This document shows, in pieces, positions 27,001-34,842 of a stretch of 64,000 nt of DNA. Position 1 is the stretch's first letter; every line of letters starts with the position of its first letter. This stretch comes from Sulfuriferula thiophila. GTDB lineage: Bacteria > Pseudomonadota > Gammaproteobacteria > Burkholderiales > Sulfuriferulaceae. The position numbers were made by a program, and so were the translations under genes. The stretch spans positions 248,001-312,000 of the forward strand of contig NZ_BHGL01000006.1 in NCBI RefSeq assembly GCF_003864975.1, given 5' to 3'. Below the pieces are notes generated by a model, which did no database searches, had not been told where the DNA came from, and saw nothing but the letters and a program-made list of their open reading frames with translations.

Positions 27001-29811
27001 AAACAGGTGCTGCAAGCCCATGCCTATTGGCGAATGAAGGGCTTGATTTCGGATCTGGTGATCATCAACGAGGATTTTTCTGGCTACCGGGCAGTGCTGC
27101 AAGACCAGATCATGGGGCTAATCAACGCGGGTCCAGAAGCTCAGATTCTTGACAAACCGGGTGGTGTCTTTGTGCGGCGCGCCGAAGAACTTTCCGAGGA
27201 AGATCGGGTGCTGTTCCAGACTGTCGCCCGTATCGTGTTCAGTGATAACACCGATACATTGGTCGAGCAGGTGGAGCGTCGCGTCTCGGCAGAGCGTGCG
27301 TCGGACCGTCTGGAGCCATTGCTGCAACTGACATCCGAATCAGTCAGTCCGTTGTTGGCACGCGAACGCATTTTCTGCAACGGACTGGGGGGATTTACCC
27401 CGGACGGGCGCGAATATGTCATTACCCTGGAACCGGGTCAGAACACCCCGGCGCCGTGGGCCAATGTTATCGCCAGCCCATACATTGGCACGGTCGTCAG
27501 CGAGAGCGGGAGTGCCTATACCTGGGTAGAAAATGCGCACGAATTCCGGCTGACCACCTGGCATAACGACCCCATTAGCGACATTAGCGGTGAGGCGCTG
27601 TATATCCGCGATGAAGAAACGGGTGCGTTCTGGTCGCCAACGCCGTTGCCTGCCCGAGGTCGCTCCGGCTATGTATGCAGGCACGGTTTCGGGTACAGCG
27701 TGTTCGAACATTTCGAAGCCGGCATCTCCTCGGAAATGTTCACTTACGTCGCAATGGATGCCCTCGTGAAATTCGTGGTGGTCAAGTTGCGCAACCATAC
27801 CAAGCGCTCACGTCGCTTGTCGCTAACCGGGTATTGGGAACTGGTGCTCGGTGAATGGCGTCATGCCAATCTGATGCACATCGTGACCGAGACAGATCCG
27901 CACAGCGGGGCGCTGTTTGCTCGCAATGCGTATGGCCACGAATGCGCCAATCGGGTCGTCTTTGTGCAGGTCAGCGAGTTGGAACGGTCGGTGACCGGAA
28001 ACCGGACCGAGTTTATTGGCCGTAACGGTTCTCTGGCCAGCCCGGCAGCAATGCGTCGCAAGCGATTATCAGGCAAGACAGGTGCTGGTCTTGATCCGTG
28101 TGCTGCAATGCAGACCCAGATCGAACTGGCCGAAGGACAAGAGCGTGAGATCGTGTTCATATTCGGCGCGGCCCGGGACACTGCTGAAGCGCAGCATTTC
28201 ATTCAGCGCTTTGGCAGACCAGCTGGCGCACGGCAGGCATTGGAAACGGTATGGGGGCACTGGAATCACACCTTGGGCGCGGTGCGTGTAGAAACTCCCG
28301 ATGCCGCGCTAGACGTGCTGGCAAATGGCTGGCTAATCTACCAGACGCTGTCCTGCAGGCTGTGGGGCCGGAGCGGGTATTATCAATCCGGCGGAGCCTA
28401 TGGTTTCCGCGATCAGTTGCAGGACACCATGGCGCTGATCCATGCGACACCGTGGCTTGCCCGCGAGCAGTTGATCCGGCATGCCGGGCGCCAGTTCCTC
28501 CAGGGTGACGTGCAACACTGGTGGCACCCACCCCACGGACAAGGCGTGCGCACCCATTTCTCAGATGATTATCTGTGGCTGGCGTATGCAACTTGTCGTT
28601 ATGTGCTGGCGACTGGCGATACCGGCGTACTCGACGAATCGGTGCATTTCCTGGAAGGCCGCGAACTGAATCCGGAAGAGGAAGCCTATTACGACCAACC
28701 GCAACGTTCGGTTGAATCGGCCAGCCTGTATGAGCATTGCGTGCGCGCCATCAAGCATGGCTTGCGCTTTGGCGAACACCAACTGCCGCTGATGGGCTGC
28801 GGTGACTGGAACGACGGCATGAATCTGGTTGGTCGCGACGGCAAGGGCGAGAGCGTCTGGCTGGCGTGGTTCCTGTACGAAAACCTGCAACTGTTTGCAG
28901 GCGTGGCTCGTGGTCAAGACGATGAGGCCTTTGCCGAAGTTTGCAGCGGGCAAGCTGAACTGTTGCGCAGTAATATTGAGGCGAATGCCTGGGACGGCAA
29001 TTGGTATCGACGCGCCTATTTTGATGACGGCACGCCTTTGGGGTCTTCCAGCAATGAAGAATGTCAAATCGATTCGATCAGCCAGAGCTGGTCGGTTATC
29101 TCAAACGGCGGCGATCCCGTTCGAGCCCGTCAGGCGATGGCGGCAGTCAACCAGCGTCTGGTTAAAAGAGATGCGCAGTTAATCAAGCTGCTCGATCCGC
29201 CTTTCGATAAATCTGATCTTGAACCCGGTTATATCAAAGGTTACGTTCCTGGTGTCCGCGAGAACGGCGGACAATATACCCATGCCGCGATCTGGGCCAC
29301 CACCGCGTATGCCATGATGGGCGAGAAGGAACGCGCATGGGAATTGTTCGCCATGCTCAATCCGGTTAATCACGGCAGTACACCTGAGGAGATCGAACGC
29401 TACAAGGTCGAGCCGTACGTCATGTGTGCGGATATTTATGCCGCACAACCACACACAGGTCGGGGCGGTTGGACCTGGTACACCGGGGCGGCTGGCTGGA
29501 TGTACCGACTGACTTTGGAAACACTACTTGGTCTACAACTGGAAGTGGGCCATCTGCGTATTGCACCATGTATTCCGGACCATTGGAAATCTTACAAAAT
29601 ACACTACCGCTATCGCGACACCTTGTACCACATTACAATCAAGCGCGTTGGTGAAACGGCGGGGCACGTGATTCGCGTCACGGTGGATGGCGTGGTGGTA
29701 AATGGAGTCAGCGTAGATAGTCCTGTTGCAGATAACATGGCGCTACCGCATGACATCATCCCGTTGGTAGATGATCGCCGGGAGCATCACGTTGAAGTGA
29801 TTTTGAGCTAA
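21067..29811 (+). CDS. Cyclic beta-1,2-glucan synthase (NdvB/ChvB type)
   Basis: Giant inner-membrane enzyme of 2914 residues that would initiate, elongate and cyclise periplasmic beta-1,2-glucan from UDP-glucose. Order of parts: N-terminal cytoplasmic region (1-405), paired membrane segments (about 411-475), GT84 glycosyltransferase with DTD at 631-633 and the RW pair at 779-780, further membrane segments (about 828-1008), a glycoamylase-like domain (about 1040-1580), and two GH94 phosphorylase-like modules (about 1605-2400) ending in the catalytic domain with GDWND at 2579-2583 and QIDSISQSW. Start is GTG; an ATG eight bases earlier hits a stop after two codons. The gene stands alone: no ndvA/chvA exporter or opg modification gene is near. 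The symbol is left blank since ndvB and chvB are both used. Confidence 0.95.
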   Translation: MIKGYGFLARTRNALRNDQDTELLRSELFSTEQLKRHVVTLAGQHRIDPNPGADKLLPRLDDNARVLLAAYNVVTAATTPGQRLSPAESWLLDNFYLIEQQINLARRHLPRGYSRQLPRLADGLSAGFPRIYDLAIELISHMDGRVDSDNATLFIEAYQTAEPLKLGELWAFPIMLQLALLENLRRVGLRIAHRREELDAAITWADRMLATAESEPEQLIQLFADFVNADVPLTAPFVEEFYARLQVEGGAMAFVKAWVEQKLLKQGVTATQLSEAAGRTAAANQISIANSIGSLRFIGAMNWSNFVESLSVVEQTLREDPAGMHIAQDFATCDRYRHVIEDVARCGSYSELAVARSAIALARTAAERSGPKHRTAHVGYYLIDNGRLILERSVGCHLSWKIRASRASRDFCMTLYFGPILLLTALATSGVLYAYGGLGLGDWRYWFFAIPFLVGASALAVSLVNLFVTLVLPPRALPRLDFSKGIPDAHRTMVVVPTLLSRPQEIDALLDALEIRYLGNRDANLFFALLTDFPDASEQTLPGDDALLTYARAAVQALNATYSGDRPSIFYLFHRPRVWNPFERVWMGYERKRGKLEQFNARLRGEAQTAFSDIVGDTSILISIKYIITLDTDTQLPRDAARTLIGNMAHPLNRPVYDAGKGRIVEGYAILQPRASISLTSAGRSRFTKLYAGESGIDPYTREVSDVYQDIFGEGSFIGKGIYDVDAFRQAVDGRFPENLILSHDLLESGYARSALVTDVDLIEEYPASYAIEASRRHRWIRGDWQLAGWLLPRVPGSPAQPESNKPNGAKTKRQPNPLSVLSVWKIFDNLRRSLVPPSLLALLVGGWLFGPGPVWFWTLLVMAVVFLPTLLSTVIELVRKPEERDWQVHLILTGKTVGRSIMIVLLTLVLLPYDTLICLDAILRSGVRMLFTQRGLLLWHIPSYASRNACRTLADFFMEMWIAPVLAVVLGLALAFGGIHLAELLFCAPVLLLWLVSPVVGWWISIPLVSPTPDLTVDQRSFLRASARRTWRFFADFVGPQDNWLVPDNFQEYPAAAIASRTSPTNIGMSLLANLAAYDFGYISGAEVLSLTSNTLSTMEKLERHRGHFYNWYDTRTLLPLHPQYVSSVDSGNLAGSLLTLQAGLAELKDRPVLSSNAFHGLQDTLQVLAEHIPSSPAPDIEKKIKFLQDKLHSVTQPEPSSNTLSQTLATADSLLDEINLAGKELLAWLQEGIDSDSELVYWAQAFEQQSRYLRDDLRLLVPEPWRFSHIPTLTELARASTVDTATLSVVWALAPASFYKLAVERISSIDELIDRCSALAVMDFEFLYDTSRDLLAIGYDVGERRRDPSCYDLLASEARLASFLLIAQGQVPQKHWFSLGRLLTNYGGDVSLISWSGSMFEYLMPQLLMPNYENTLLEHTCKTIVARQIEYGRQRAVPWGISESCYNATDMHQVYQYRAFGVPGLGFKRGLGDDLVIAPYASALALMVMPQEACHNLQVMAASGFLGGYGFYEAIDYTPTRVPRGKSHAIVRTFMAHHQGMSLLAFEHVLLDRPMQRRFMSVPLVQATELLLQERVPKKGATLHPHAAEVSAAARPHAAEASGIMRVFTDPNTPIPEVHLLSNGRYHVMATNAGGGYSRWHDLAVTRWREDTTADSWGTFIYLRDRDTGRYWSSAYQPTLRKADHYEAIFVQGRAEYRRRDQAIEAHTEVSVSPEDDVEIRRVTLTNQSSRIRHIEVTSYAEVVLAPLNADLAHRSFSNLFVQTEILPDKQAIICTRRPRTPGEQVPWMFHLLAAPGAVADESSYETDRAKFIGRGRTAANPVVMDSSDSLSHLSKSLSNTDGSVLDPIVAIRRTITLLPDESASVQIISGVADTREAVLALLEKYCDRHFVERAFELAWFQSQEVLRHLNVTEADAQIYGRLATSVIYANAMRRAEPGVISRNQLGQSGLWRFAISGDLPIVLLHIGDLNRIDLVKQVLQAHAYWRMKGLISDLVIINEDFSGYRAVLQDQIMGLINAGPEAQILDKPGGVFVRRAEELSEEDRVLFQTVARIVFSDNTDTLVEQVERRVSAERASDRLEPLLQLTSESVSPLLARERIFCNGLGGFTPDGREYVITLEPGQNTPAPWANVIASPYIGTVVSESGSAYTWVENAHEFRLTTWHNDPISDISGEALYIRDEETGAFWSPTPLPARGRSGYVCRHGFGYSVFEHFEAGISSEMFTYVAMDALVKFVVVKLRNHTKRSRRLSLTGYWELVLGEWRHANLMHIVTETDPHSGALFARNAYGHECANRVVFVQVSELERSVTGNRTEFIGRNGSLASPAAMRRKRLSGKTGAGLDPCAAMQTQIELAEGQEREIVFIFGAARDTAEAQHFIQRFGRPAGARQALETVWGHWNHTLGAVRVETPDAALDVLANGWLIYQTLSCRLWGRSGYYQSGGAYGFRDQLQDTMALIHATPWLAREQLIRHAGRQFLQGDVQHWWHPPHGQGVRTHFSDDYLWLAYATCRYVLATGDTGVLDESVHFLEGRELNPEEEAYYDQPQRSVESASLYEHCVRAIKHGLRFGEHQLPLMGCGDWNDGMNLVGRDGKGESVWLAWFLYENLQLFAGVARGQDDEAFAEVCSGQAELLRSNIEANAWDGNWYRRAYFDDGTPLGSSSNEECQIDSISQSWSVISNGGDPVRARQAMAAVNQRLVKRDAQLIKLLDPPFDKSDLEPGYIKGYVPGVRENGGQYTHAAIWATTAYAMMGEKERAWELFAMLNPVNHGSTPEEIERYKVEPYVMCADIYAAQPHTGRGGWTWYTGAAGWMYRLTLETLLGLQLEVGHLRIAPCIPDHWKSYKIHYRYRDTLYHITIKRVGETAGHVIRVTVDGVVVNGVSVDSPVADNMALPHDIIPLVDDRREHHVEVILS

Positions 29812-29888
29812 TAGTTTTTTTGTTTACTGCCTTCGTTTTGGTGAAGCATCTGCTCCCATGGGATGGCTTGTGGAATATCACTGATAGG

Positions 29889-31181
29889 CTACCCGCGTGT
29901 GGCGCGGGGTGATAACCAGTCGGGGTGGTATGACAGAATACGCGCAGTTGCCTCTGGGGTGACGCCAGCGATGCGCGCGAATTCCGGCCATCGAGCAACT
30001 GCGTCAGTTATGCGCTGCAGCAGTACTTGCGGTTGCCGAACGTCAAATTTTTGCGCGAGCGCTATGAGGTCAATATCGGTTATCCCCCATGCTTTCCCAC
30101 CAACCAGCATTTGATGTTGTCGGGTCCATTTGCCAGCAGCCGGGTTGTGCGAAAAGCAGACATCGTAAGCGGGGGCCAGGCTCCAGCCGGATTCGGGGTC
30201 CAGCAAAAAGGCGAGATTCTTGGTATGGTCGTCGCAGTTAACGGCGGCAATGTTGAACGCGCAGCGGATCCAGGCTTGCTCTAGCGCCTGCGCACCGAGG
30301 TTCATCTCCAGTACTGTGCGTAAGTACTGCTCGTAGCTGTAGGTGGCTGGAATGTTAAAATCCAGGTGTGCCAGGCCACAGAGGCTCTGGGTGTGCAGTT
30401 TCTGATTGCCGCGCCGATCAAAGCGTTTGGTCATGAAGTGCGCCCGGCCATTTTCCTCCAGGAGCCGGCACTCGCTCATGTGGACACCCGCTTCAGTAGC
30501 CATCAGGTAGTGCGCATACTCGATACGGCCAAAGCCGGTTGCGTAGCTTAATACCCCATCAAGACCAACATCAAATTTAAGCAGCCAGTGCTCATAGCCA
30601 TCGGGTACCTCGAATTGACCGGAAACGACGGCCCCGGTATCCGGGTTCCAGCCGATAACCGCTTTGGCGCGGGCGCCGCCGGCTGAACTGCCAACGTCGA
30701 GGATATCCTGTGCAATAGCACTGAACTCTCCGCGCAGCGCGCGCCGTGCGTCCTCCACCAGGCTTGACATCTCAAGAGGTACTGCCACCCCGGGGCTGCG
30801 TATATCGTCGGCGGCCGGCGCGAATTCCAGCGCGCCGATTGCACGACGACCGACGTACACCATGCGCTGCAACGTCGTAATGTCGGTGGCCTTTGTGCCC
30901 GTGCGGGTAAGGTACTCGTCGATCAGCGCGTTACCGAATTTGTCGGGCAATGCATCGGCCAGCATGCCGGGTAAACCGTGAAATGTTTCCGTACTCAGCG
31001 AAGGGAAGCTGAATCGTTTTTTAGTCGACAACTGCATCAACAGAGGGGAGAGCTCCAGCCCCGATTTTACAAAGGTGGGCAGATACTGAAATTCATAGAA
31101 TCCGGGCTTGCCCCGTAACGGCGCGACGGCGCCCACGGACTGATCCCATATTTTTACTTCGACTACCTTGATTTCATCCAT
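29889..31181 (-). CDS. hipA: HipA-type serine/threonine kinase toxin
   Basis: Predicted toxin of a type II toxin-antitoxin pair, a kinase of 430 residues. The N-terminal HipA-N1 subdomain (about 5-110) is followed by the kinase core with a Gly/Ser-rich loop (GSSAGGARAKA, 164-174), the catalytic HxxN-like segment NCDDHTKN (315-322) and the metal-binding YD at 339-340. In E. coli HipA the target is glutamyl-tRNA synthetase; the target here cannot be read from sequence. The start overlaps the upstream HipB-like gene by 8 bases, so the pair is translationally coupled. All kinase landmarks are present, so it does not look inactivated. Confidence 0.92.
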   Translation of the reverse strand: MDEIKVVEVKIWDQSVGAVAPLRGKPGFYEFQYLPTFVKSGLELSPLLMQLSTKKRFSFPSLSTETFHGLPGMLADALPDKFGNALIDEYLTRTGTKATDITTLQRMVYVGRRAIGALEFAPAADDIRSPGVAVPLEMSSLVEDARRALRGEFSAIAQDILDVGSSAGGARAKAVIGWNPDTGAVVSGQFEVPDGYEHWLLKFDVGLDGVLSYATGFGRIEYAHYLMATEAGVHMSECRLLEENGRAHFMTKRFDRRGNQKLHTQSLCGLAHLDFNIPATYSYEQYLRTVLEMNLGAQALEQAWIRCAFNIAAVNCDDHTKNLAFLLDPESGWSLAPAYDVCFSHNPAAGKWTRQHQMLVGGKAWGITDIDLIALAQKFDVRQPQVLLQRITDAVARWPEFARIAGVTPEATARILSYHPDWLSPRATRG

Positions 31182-31518
31182 GCGGCGAGCCTTTGCCTGA
31201 AGTGCTGCGCGGCGCGCGAACCCGCTTAACTTTTGTTCGTTCCGCTTCCAGTAGTGCCAACGGTCCCGGGGCGCCAGGTTCTGGAATAAGGGTATCCAGC
31301 CCGTCCAGCAAGTCGAGCGCGCGGAGTACTGCTATCAGATTGCGCAGGGTGATCGCCCCCGTTTTTTCAAAGCGCTTGAGAGGCGTCAGGCCAATTCCGC
31401 TTTTGCGCGCGAGTTCTACTTGGGAGATGCCTGCGCCTTCAGGTGAGACACGCCAGGCATGGACTTCCTGCGCTAAGCGCAATGCGATTTCTGTATTGGT
31501 TAGGTGCTGGATAGTCAT
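31174..31518 (-). CDS. hipB: HipB-like helix-turn-helix antitoxin
   Basis: XRE-type DNA-binding protein of 114 residues; the helix-turn-helix is ISQVELARKSGIGLTPLKRFEKTGAI (residues 31-56). The C-terminal tail is Pro- and basic-rich (RTKVKRVRAPRSTSGKG) and probably contacts the kinase or DNA. It is the first gene of the pair and overlaps hipA by 8 bases. Repeated sites immediately upstream are natural candidates for its operators. The core fold is longer than that of E. coli HipB (88 residues) because of the tail. Confidence 0.88.
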   Translation of the reverse strand: MTIQHLTNTEIALRLAQEVHAWRVSPEGAGISQVELARKSGIGLTPLKRFEKTGAITLRNLIAVLRALDLLDGLDTLIPEPGAPGPLALLEAERTKVKRVRAPRSTSGKGSPHG

Positions 31519-31969
31519 GAGCTAATAGTAGGCTATTATATGATCAAGTTGCAGATAGTATACTAATAGTAGGTCACACTATTATTTTCGTCAATTATTA
31601 GTCTATATTTAGTCTATTGTAGAAATTTATCGCATATATTAGTCTAATATTAGTCTTTATTAATTAATATAAAATGACGGTTTGGTGTTATCCAGAGATG
31701 TTGAGATGCATTCTGGATTGAGTCATTTGACTTATGAGTTTGTATTTAATATCGCATCATCATCTTGGATGGCACGCTAATAACCTATCAGGGCCGGTAT
31801 CTTATTGGGTGGGTCATTATAGAAACGCAAAATTTGATTTGAGCATATGTGTGCTGACGCACAGAACATTTCCAGACGGATTGGAAAAATACCAATCTGT
31901 AGCTCAGGAATTTACAATGCATGTAGACTAACGCATTAGTGATTTTAAATTTAAAAATGATGGAGTGCG
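31519..31969. other. AT-rich intergenic region before hipBA and the orphan binding protein
   Basis: The left part (31522-31657) carries the ordered repeats annotated separately. The right part is AT-rich and contains an open frame of 65 codons (31734-31931, +) with no recognisable domain and no ribosome site; it is not called as a gene. The binding protein gene begins at its right end behind a GGAG site. Confidence 0.6.
31522..31657. promoter_or_regulatory. Repeat array, candidate HipB operators
   Basis: CTAATAGTAGG occurs at 31522 and 31563; each is followed by CTATTAT, making inverted repeats with 4- and 9-base centres. Further right, the 9-mer (A/T)TTAGTCT(A/T) occurs at 31597, 31608, 31638 and 31649, that is as two pairs with 11-base spacing. 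Both repeat types recur at a 41-base interval. The block begins four bases upstream of the hipB start, a position fit for autoregulation; a 10-base palindrome TAGTATACTA lies at 31556-31565. Confidence 0.7.
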
Positions 31970-33028
31970 ATGTTTATGTTTAAAATAATTCTCATACTGT
32001 GCTGTGCATTATCTGTTGCCTTGCCTGCTGGCGCGCAAGACAAGCTGAGGATTGTAGCCACCCCCAATCCAAATATTTTTCCGTTATTGGTTGCCATGGC
32101 AGATGACCCATCGTTGCCTGTTGAAATTGTGCCAGTAGCAGACAGTAAGGAAATGGATGCTGTATTCAAGCAGGGGCAAGCGGATGGCTTATTGGCAATG
32201 ACTTACACGATAGCCGAGAAGGTTACGGCAGGTAAGGTTCCCGATCTGCGTTTGGTTTATGTTGGGTTGTGGAAAGGCTTTAGTGAAGTAACCTACAAAA
32301 AAGACAAGGTCACGAATTTCAGTGATTTGCGCGGTAAAGGTCTGATCGTAGCAGGACCGACTGGAGGCGGGAAAAATGGTGGGCCGGATTTTATTTTTCA
32401 GGCAGCGTTAAAGCGTAGCGGCATGACGACTGCCGATGTGCATGTTTGTTACTTGCCGGTGATGGAGGCCGTGAAATTGCTGAAGGAACAGCTACCGCTT
32501 AATTCCAACTCACATTGTGATTCTTCGTTTTCTATGCCGGCGTCAGGTATATCTTTGGTTGAGCCTGCTGCAACGGGCTTGATTATGCAAAGCATCATGT
32601 CGAGTTTTAGTGTGTCTGGTATGGAGCGGGGTATTTCATATCAACCGCTCTTTACTGGTTACACAGCATGGCCTAATGATCAGTTACCCCATGGCGGTCT
32701 GGCAATATTAGGTTCGGTTCTTGATAATCCAGAGCAAGCGAAATTGGTCAGCAAAGTGCTGGCTGCTTATAAGGCAGCGGCGCAGAAGATCGGCACAGCG
32801 CGAGGATTCCGTGCAATAGGCGTTGCAAAGGTAGTCAGCGCAGGCATCGAGCAATATTTCCATGCCTATAAGCTTGAGCTTCCTGCTATGGTTGTGATGG
32901 TTTCTATGGTACGCGGAAATATGGAATTTAGATCTGATGCACCAGTCACTATTCAAGATGATTTGAATCGATTCCTTACCGAAGTGATTGGAACTTCACC
33001 ACCAAAAGGTTTTTATGCTTTGCAATAA
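31970..33028 (+). CDS. Orphan periplasmic substrate-binding protein (type 2 fold)
   Basis: Exported protein of 352 residues with a signal peptide (MFMFKIILILCCALSVALPAG, cleavage near AGAQ). The mature sequence DKLRIVATPNPNIFPLLVAMAD and the DLRGKGLIVAGPTGGGKNGG segment (ligand-cleft Gly-rich loop) resemble ABC-transporter binding proteins of the nitrate/sulfonate/thiamin-precursor group. No permease or ATPase gene is near, so it is either an orphan receptor or works with a distant transporter. A Cys appears in the central HVCYLPVMEAVKLL. The ligand is unknown. A second orphan binding protein with a different family signature is at 50029. Confidence 0.75.
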   Translation: MFMFKIILILCCALSVALPAGAQDKLRIVATPNPNIFPLLVAMADDPSLPVEIVPVADSKEMDAVFKQGQADGLLAMTYTIAEKVTAGKVPDLRLVYVGLWKGFSEVTYKKDKVTNFSDLRGKGLIVAGPTGGGKNGGPDFIFQAALKRSGMTTADVHVCYLPVMEAVKLLKEQLPLNSNSHCDSSFSMPASGISLVEPAATGLIMQSIMSSFSVSGMERGISYQPLFTGYTAWPNDQLPHGGLAILGSVLDNPEQAKLVSKVLAAYKAAAQKIGTARGFRAIGVAKVVSAGIEQYFHAYKLELPAMVVMVSMVRGNMEFRSDAPVTIQDDLNRFLTEVIGTSPPKGFYALQ

Positions 33029-33190
33029 ACTACAAACTTCATATCTGTTTGGTACTGACACAGACATGCTTGAGCAGTGGCTGCAACTCGAATCGCCATT
33101 AAGAGTTTGGCGCACTAATCTGATACGGCATGTTCCATAGCCAGAGATCAGCAAGTAACATGAAAAAGTCCGATAGTTGGGCTTGCTAGA

Positions 33191-33229
33191 AAATAAAAAA
33201 GGGTTAAATCATTTCTGATTTAACCCTTT
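33191..33229 (-). terminator. Terminator of the lysC-side tRNA transcript
   Basis: A perfect 14-bp stem (33198-33211 with 33216-33229) and a 4-base loop; read on the minus strand it is followed by a T-run (TTTTTTATTTT). It lies eight bases beyond the 3' end of tRNA-Arg and is an intrinsic terminator for the minus-strand tRNA unit. Confidence 0.9.
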
Positions 33230-33237
33230 GAATTTGT

Positions 33238-33314
33238 TGGTGCGCCCGAAGAGATTCGAACTCCTGACCCCTTGGTTCGTAGCCAAGTACTCTATCCAGC
33301 TGAGCTACGGGCGC
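33238..33314 (-). tRNA. tRNA-Arg (anticodon ACG)
   Basis: The 77-base cloverleaf is complete: acceptor GCGCCCG, D-arm AGCTCAGCTGGATAGAG, anticodon stem CTTGG with loop CTACGAA giving ACG, T-loop TTCGAAT and an encoded CCA end. It decodes CGU and, through inosine at position 34, CGC and CGA. It lies downstream of tRNA-Ser and lysC on the same strand. Confidence 0.97.
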
Positions 33315-33390
33315 ATCCGTAAGAACAAAATTGTAACATACTTCACTGTCTTAACTCAACTACTGGTTTAAAAATTGCTTAAACGGTTGT

Positions 33391-33483
33391 TGGCGGAGAG
33401 AGAGGGATTCGAACCCTCGGTAAGGCTATAAACCCTACGCTCCCTTAGCAGGGGAGTACCTTCGACCACTCGGCCATCTCTCC
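33391..33483 (-). tRNA. tRNA-Ser (anticodon GCT)
   Basis: A 93-base class II tRNA with the long variable arm expected for serine. The anticodon stem is CTCCC/GGGAG with loop CTGCTAA giving GCT, so it reads AGC and AGU codons; the T-loop TTCGAAT and encoded CCA are present. It is placed between lysC and tRNA-Arg. Confidence 0.97.
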
Positions 33484-33550
33484 TATTTGTCACTTTTCAG
33501 CAACGTCAAACAGCGCGCCATGATAGCTCATCGCGCGCTTGCAGTCAACT

Positions 33551-34777
33551 TTATCCGGCGTTTTCCAGATTAAATGCCTTATGTAATACGCGTACGGCAA
33601 GTTCCAGATATTTTTCGTTGATTACAACGGAAATTTTGATTTCCGAGGTGGAGATCATCTGGATGTTGATGCCTTCATCGGCCAGCGTTTTGAACATGGT
33701 GCTGGCGATACCTACGTGTGAACGCATGCCCACGCCGACGATGGAGACTTTGGCGATTTTGTCGTCGCCGATGATTTCGCGTGCGCCGATCTTGGGTTGC
33801 ATGCTGGTAAGTAACTGCATGGCGCGTGCATATTCGTTGCGATGCACGGTAAAGGTGAAGTCGGTGGTGTTGTTGGCGCCGACGTTCTGGATGATCATAT
33901 CGACGTCAATGTTTGCATCGGCGACCGGGCCCAGAATCTGGTAGGCAACGCCTGGGGTGTCAGGTACGCCGAGTACGGTAATCTTGGCTTCGTCGCGGTT
34001 AAAGGCGATGCCAGAGATAATCGCTTGTTCCATGTTGTTTTCTTCCTCAAATGTGATGAGTGTGCCTTCGCCTTCTTCTTGAAAGCTGGAAAGTACGCGC
34101 AGTTTGACTTTGTATTTGCCGGCGAATTCGACGGAGCGAATTTGCAGTACCTTGGAGCCGAGGCTGGCCATTTCCAGCATCTCTTCAAAGGTAATGGTTT
34201 TGAGTTTGCGGGCTTCTGGGACGATGCGCGGGTCGGTGGTGTATACGCCGTCAACGTCAGTGTAGATCTGGCACTCATCCGCCTTCAGTGCAGCAGCTAG
34301 TGCCACACCAGTGGTGTCTGAGCCACCGCGACCTAACGTGGTGATGTTGCCGTGTTCGTCTACGCCCTGGAAGCCGGCGACGACAATGACTTTACCCGCG
34401 TTAAGATCGTTGCGGATGTTTTCTTCGTCGATGCCGAGGATGCGAGCCTTGGTGTGAGCGTTGTCGGTCAGTATGCGCACTTGCGAGCCGGTGTAGCTTT
34501 TGGCTTTCAAGCCCAGGTCTTTTAATGCCATGGCCAATAAGGCAATGGTCACTTGTTCGCCAGTCGATACTAATACGTCGAGTTCGCGTGGATCGGGGTC
34601 TGACTGAACGCCTTTAGCCAGCGCAATCAGGCGATTGGTTTCGCCGCTCATGGCGGAGAGCACGACGACGACCTGGTGCCCGAGCATTTTAAATTTGGCA
34701 ACGCGTTCCGCTACTTGTTTGATGCGCTCCACCGAGCCAACTGAGGTGCCGCCGTATTTCTGTACAATGAGTGCCAT
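33551..34777 (-). CDS. lysC: Aspartate kinase
   Basis: First enzyme of the aspartate pathway to lysine, threonine and methionine: phosphorylates aspartate. The N-terminal kinase motif is KYGGTSVGS (residues 7-15), and [16 protein letters not shown] near residue 150 completes the active site. Two ACT domains (about 265-408) would bind feedback inhibitors, probably lysine and threonine. It is the single-gene form (408 residues), not fused to homoserine dehydrogenase. It is followed on the same strand by tRNA-Ser and tRNA-Arg, a common betaproteobacterial arrangement. Confidence 0.97.
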   Translation of the reverse strand: MALIVQKYGGTSVGSVERIKQVAERVAKFKMLGHQVVVVLSAMSGETNRLIALAKGVQSDPDPRELDVLVSTGEQVTIALLAMALKDLGLKAKSYTGSQVRILTDNAHTKARILGIDEENIRNDLNAGKVIVVAGFQGVDEHGNITTLGRGGSDTTGVALAAALKADECQIYTDVDGVYTTDPRIVPEARKLKTITFEEMLEMASLGSKVLQIRSVEFAGKYKVKLRVLSSFQEEGEGTLITFEEENNMEQAIISGIAFNRDEAKITVLGVPDTPGVAYQILGPVADANIDVDMIIQNVGANNTTDFTFTVHRNEYARAMQLLTSMQPKIGAREIIGDDKIAKVSIVGVGMRSHVGIASTMFKTLADEGINIQMISTSEIKISVVINEKYLELAVRVLHKAFNLENAG

Positions 34778-34842
34778 AAAAAGTGGTTAATAAAACAAAA
34801 GTAAATTCTAGCCTAGTCGGGATGAATTGGCGAGCGCCAAGA

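Noticed and set aside
31734..31931. A 65-codon frame before the orphan binding protein
   Set aside because: No ribosome site, no domain or signal, and an AT-rich setting in which such frames arise by chance; not strong enough to call.
33029..33190. A short frame that looks like a gene remnant (MLEQWLQLESPLRVW)
   Set aside because: Only 24 codons, no homology recognised and no ribosome site; likely non-coding.
29812..33237. A genomic island integrated at tRNA-Arg (hipBA and binding protein)
   Set aside because: No integrase gene is present and no direct repeat of the tRNA-Arg 3' end was seen at the far side.
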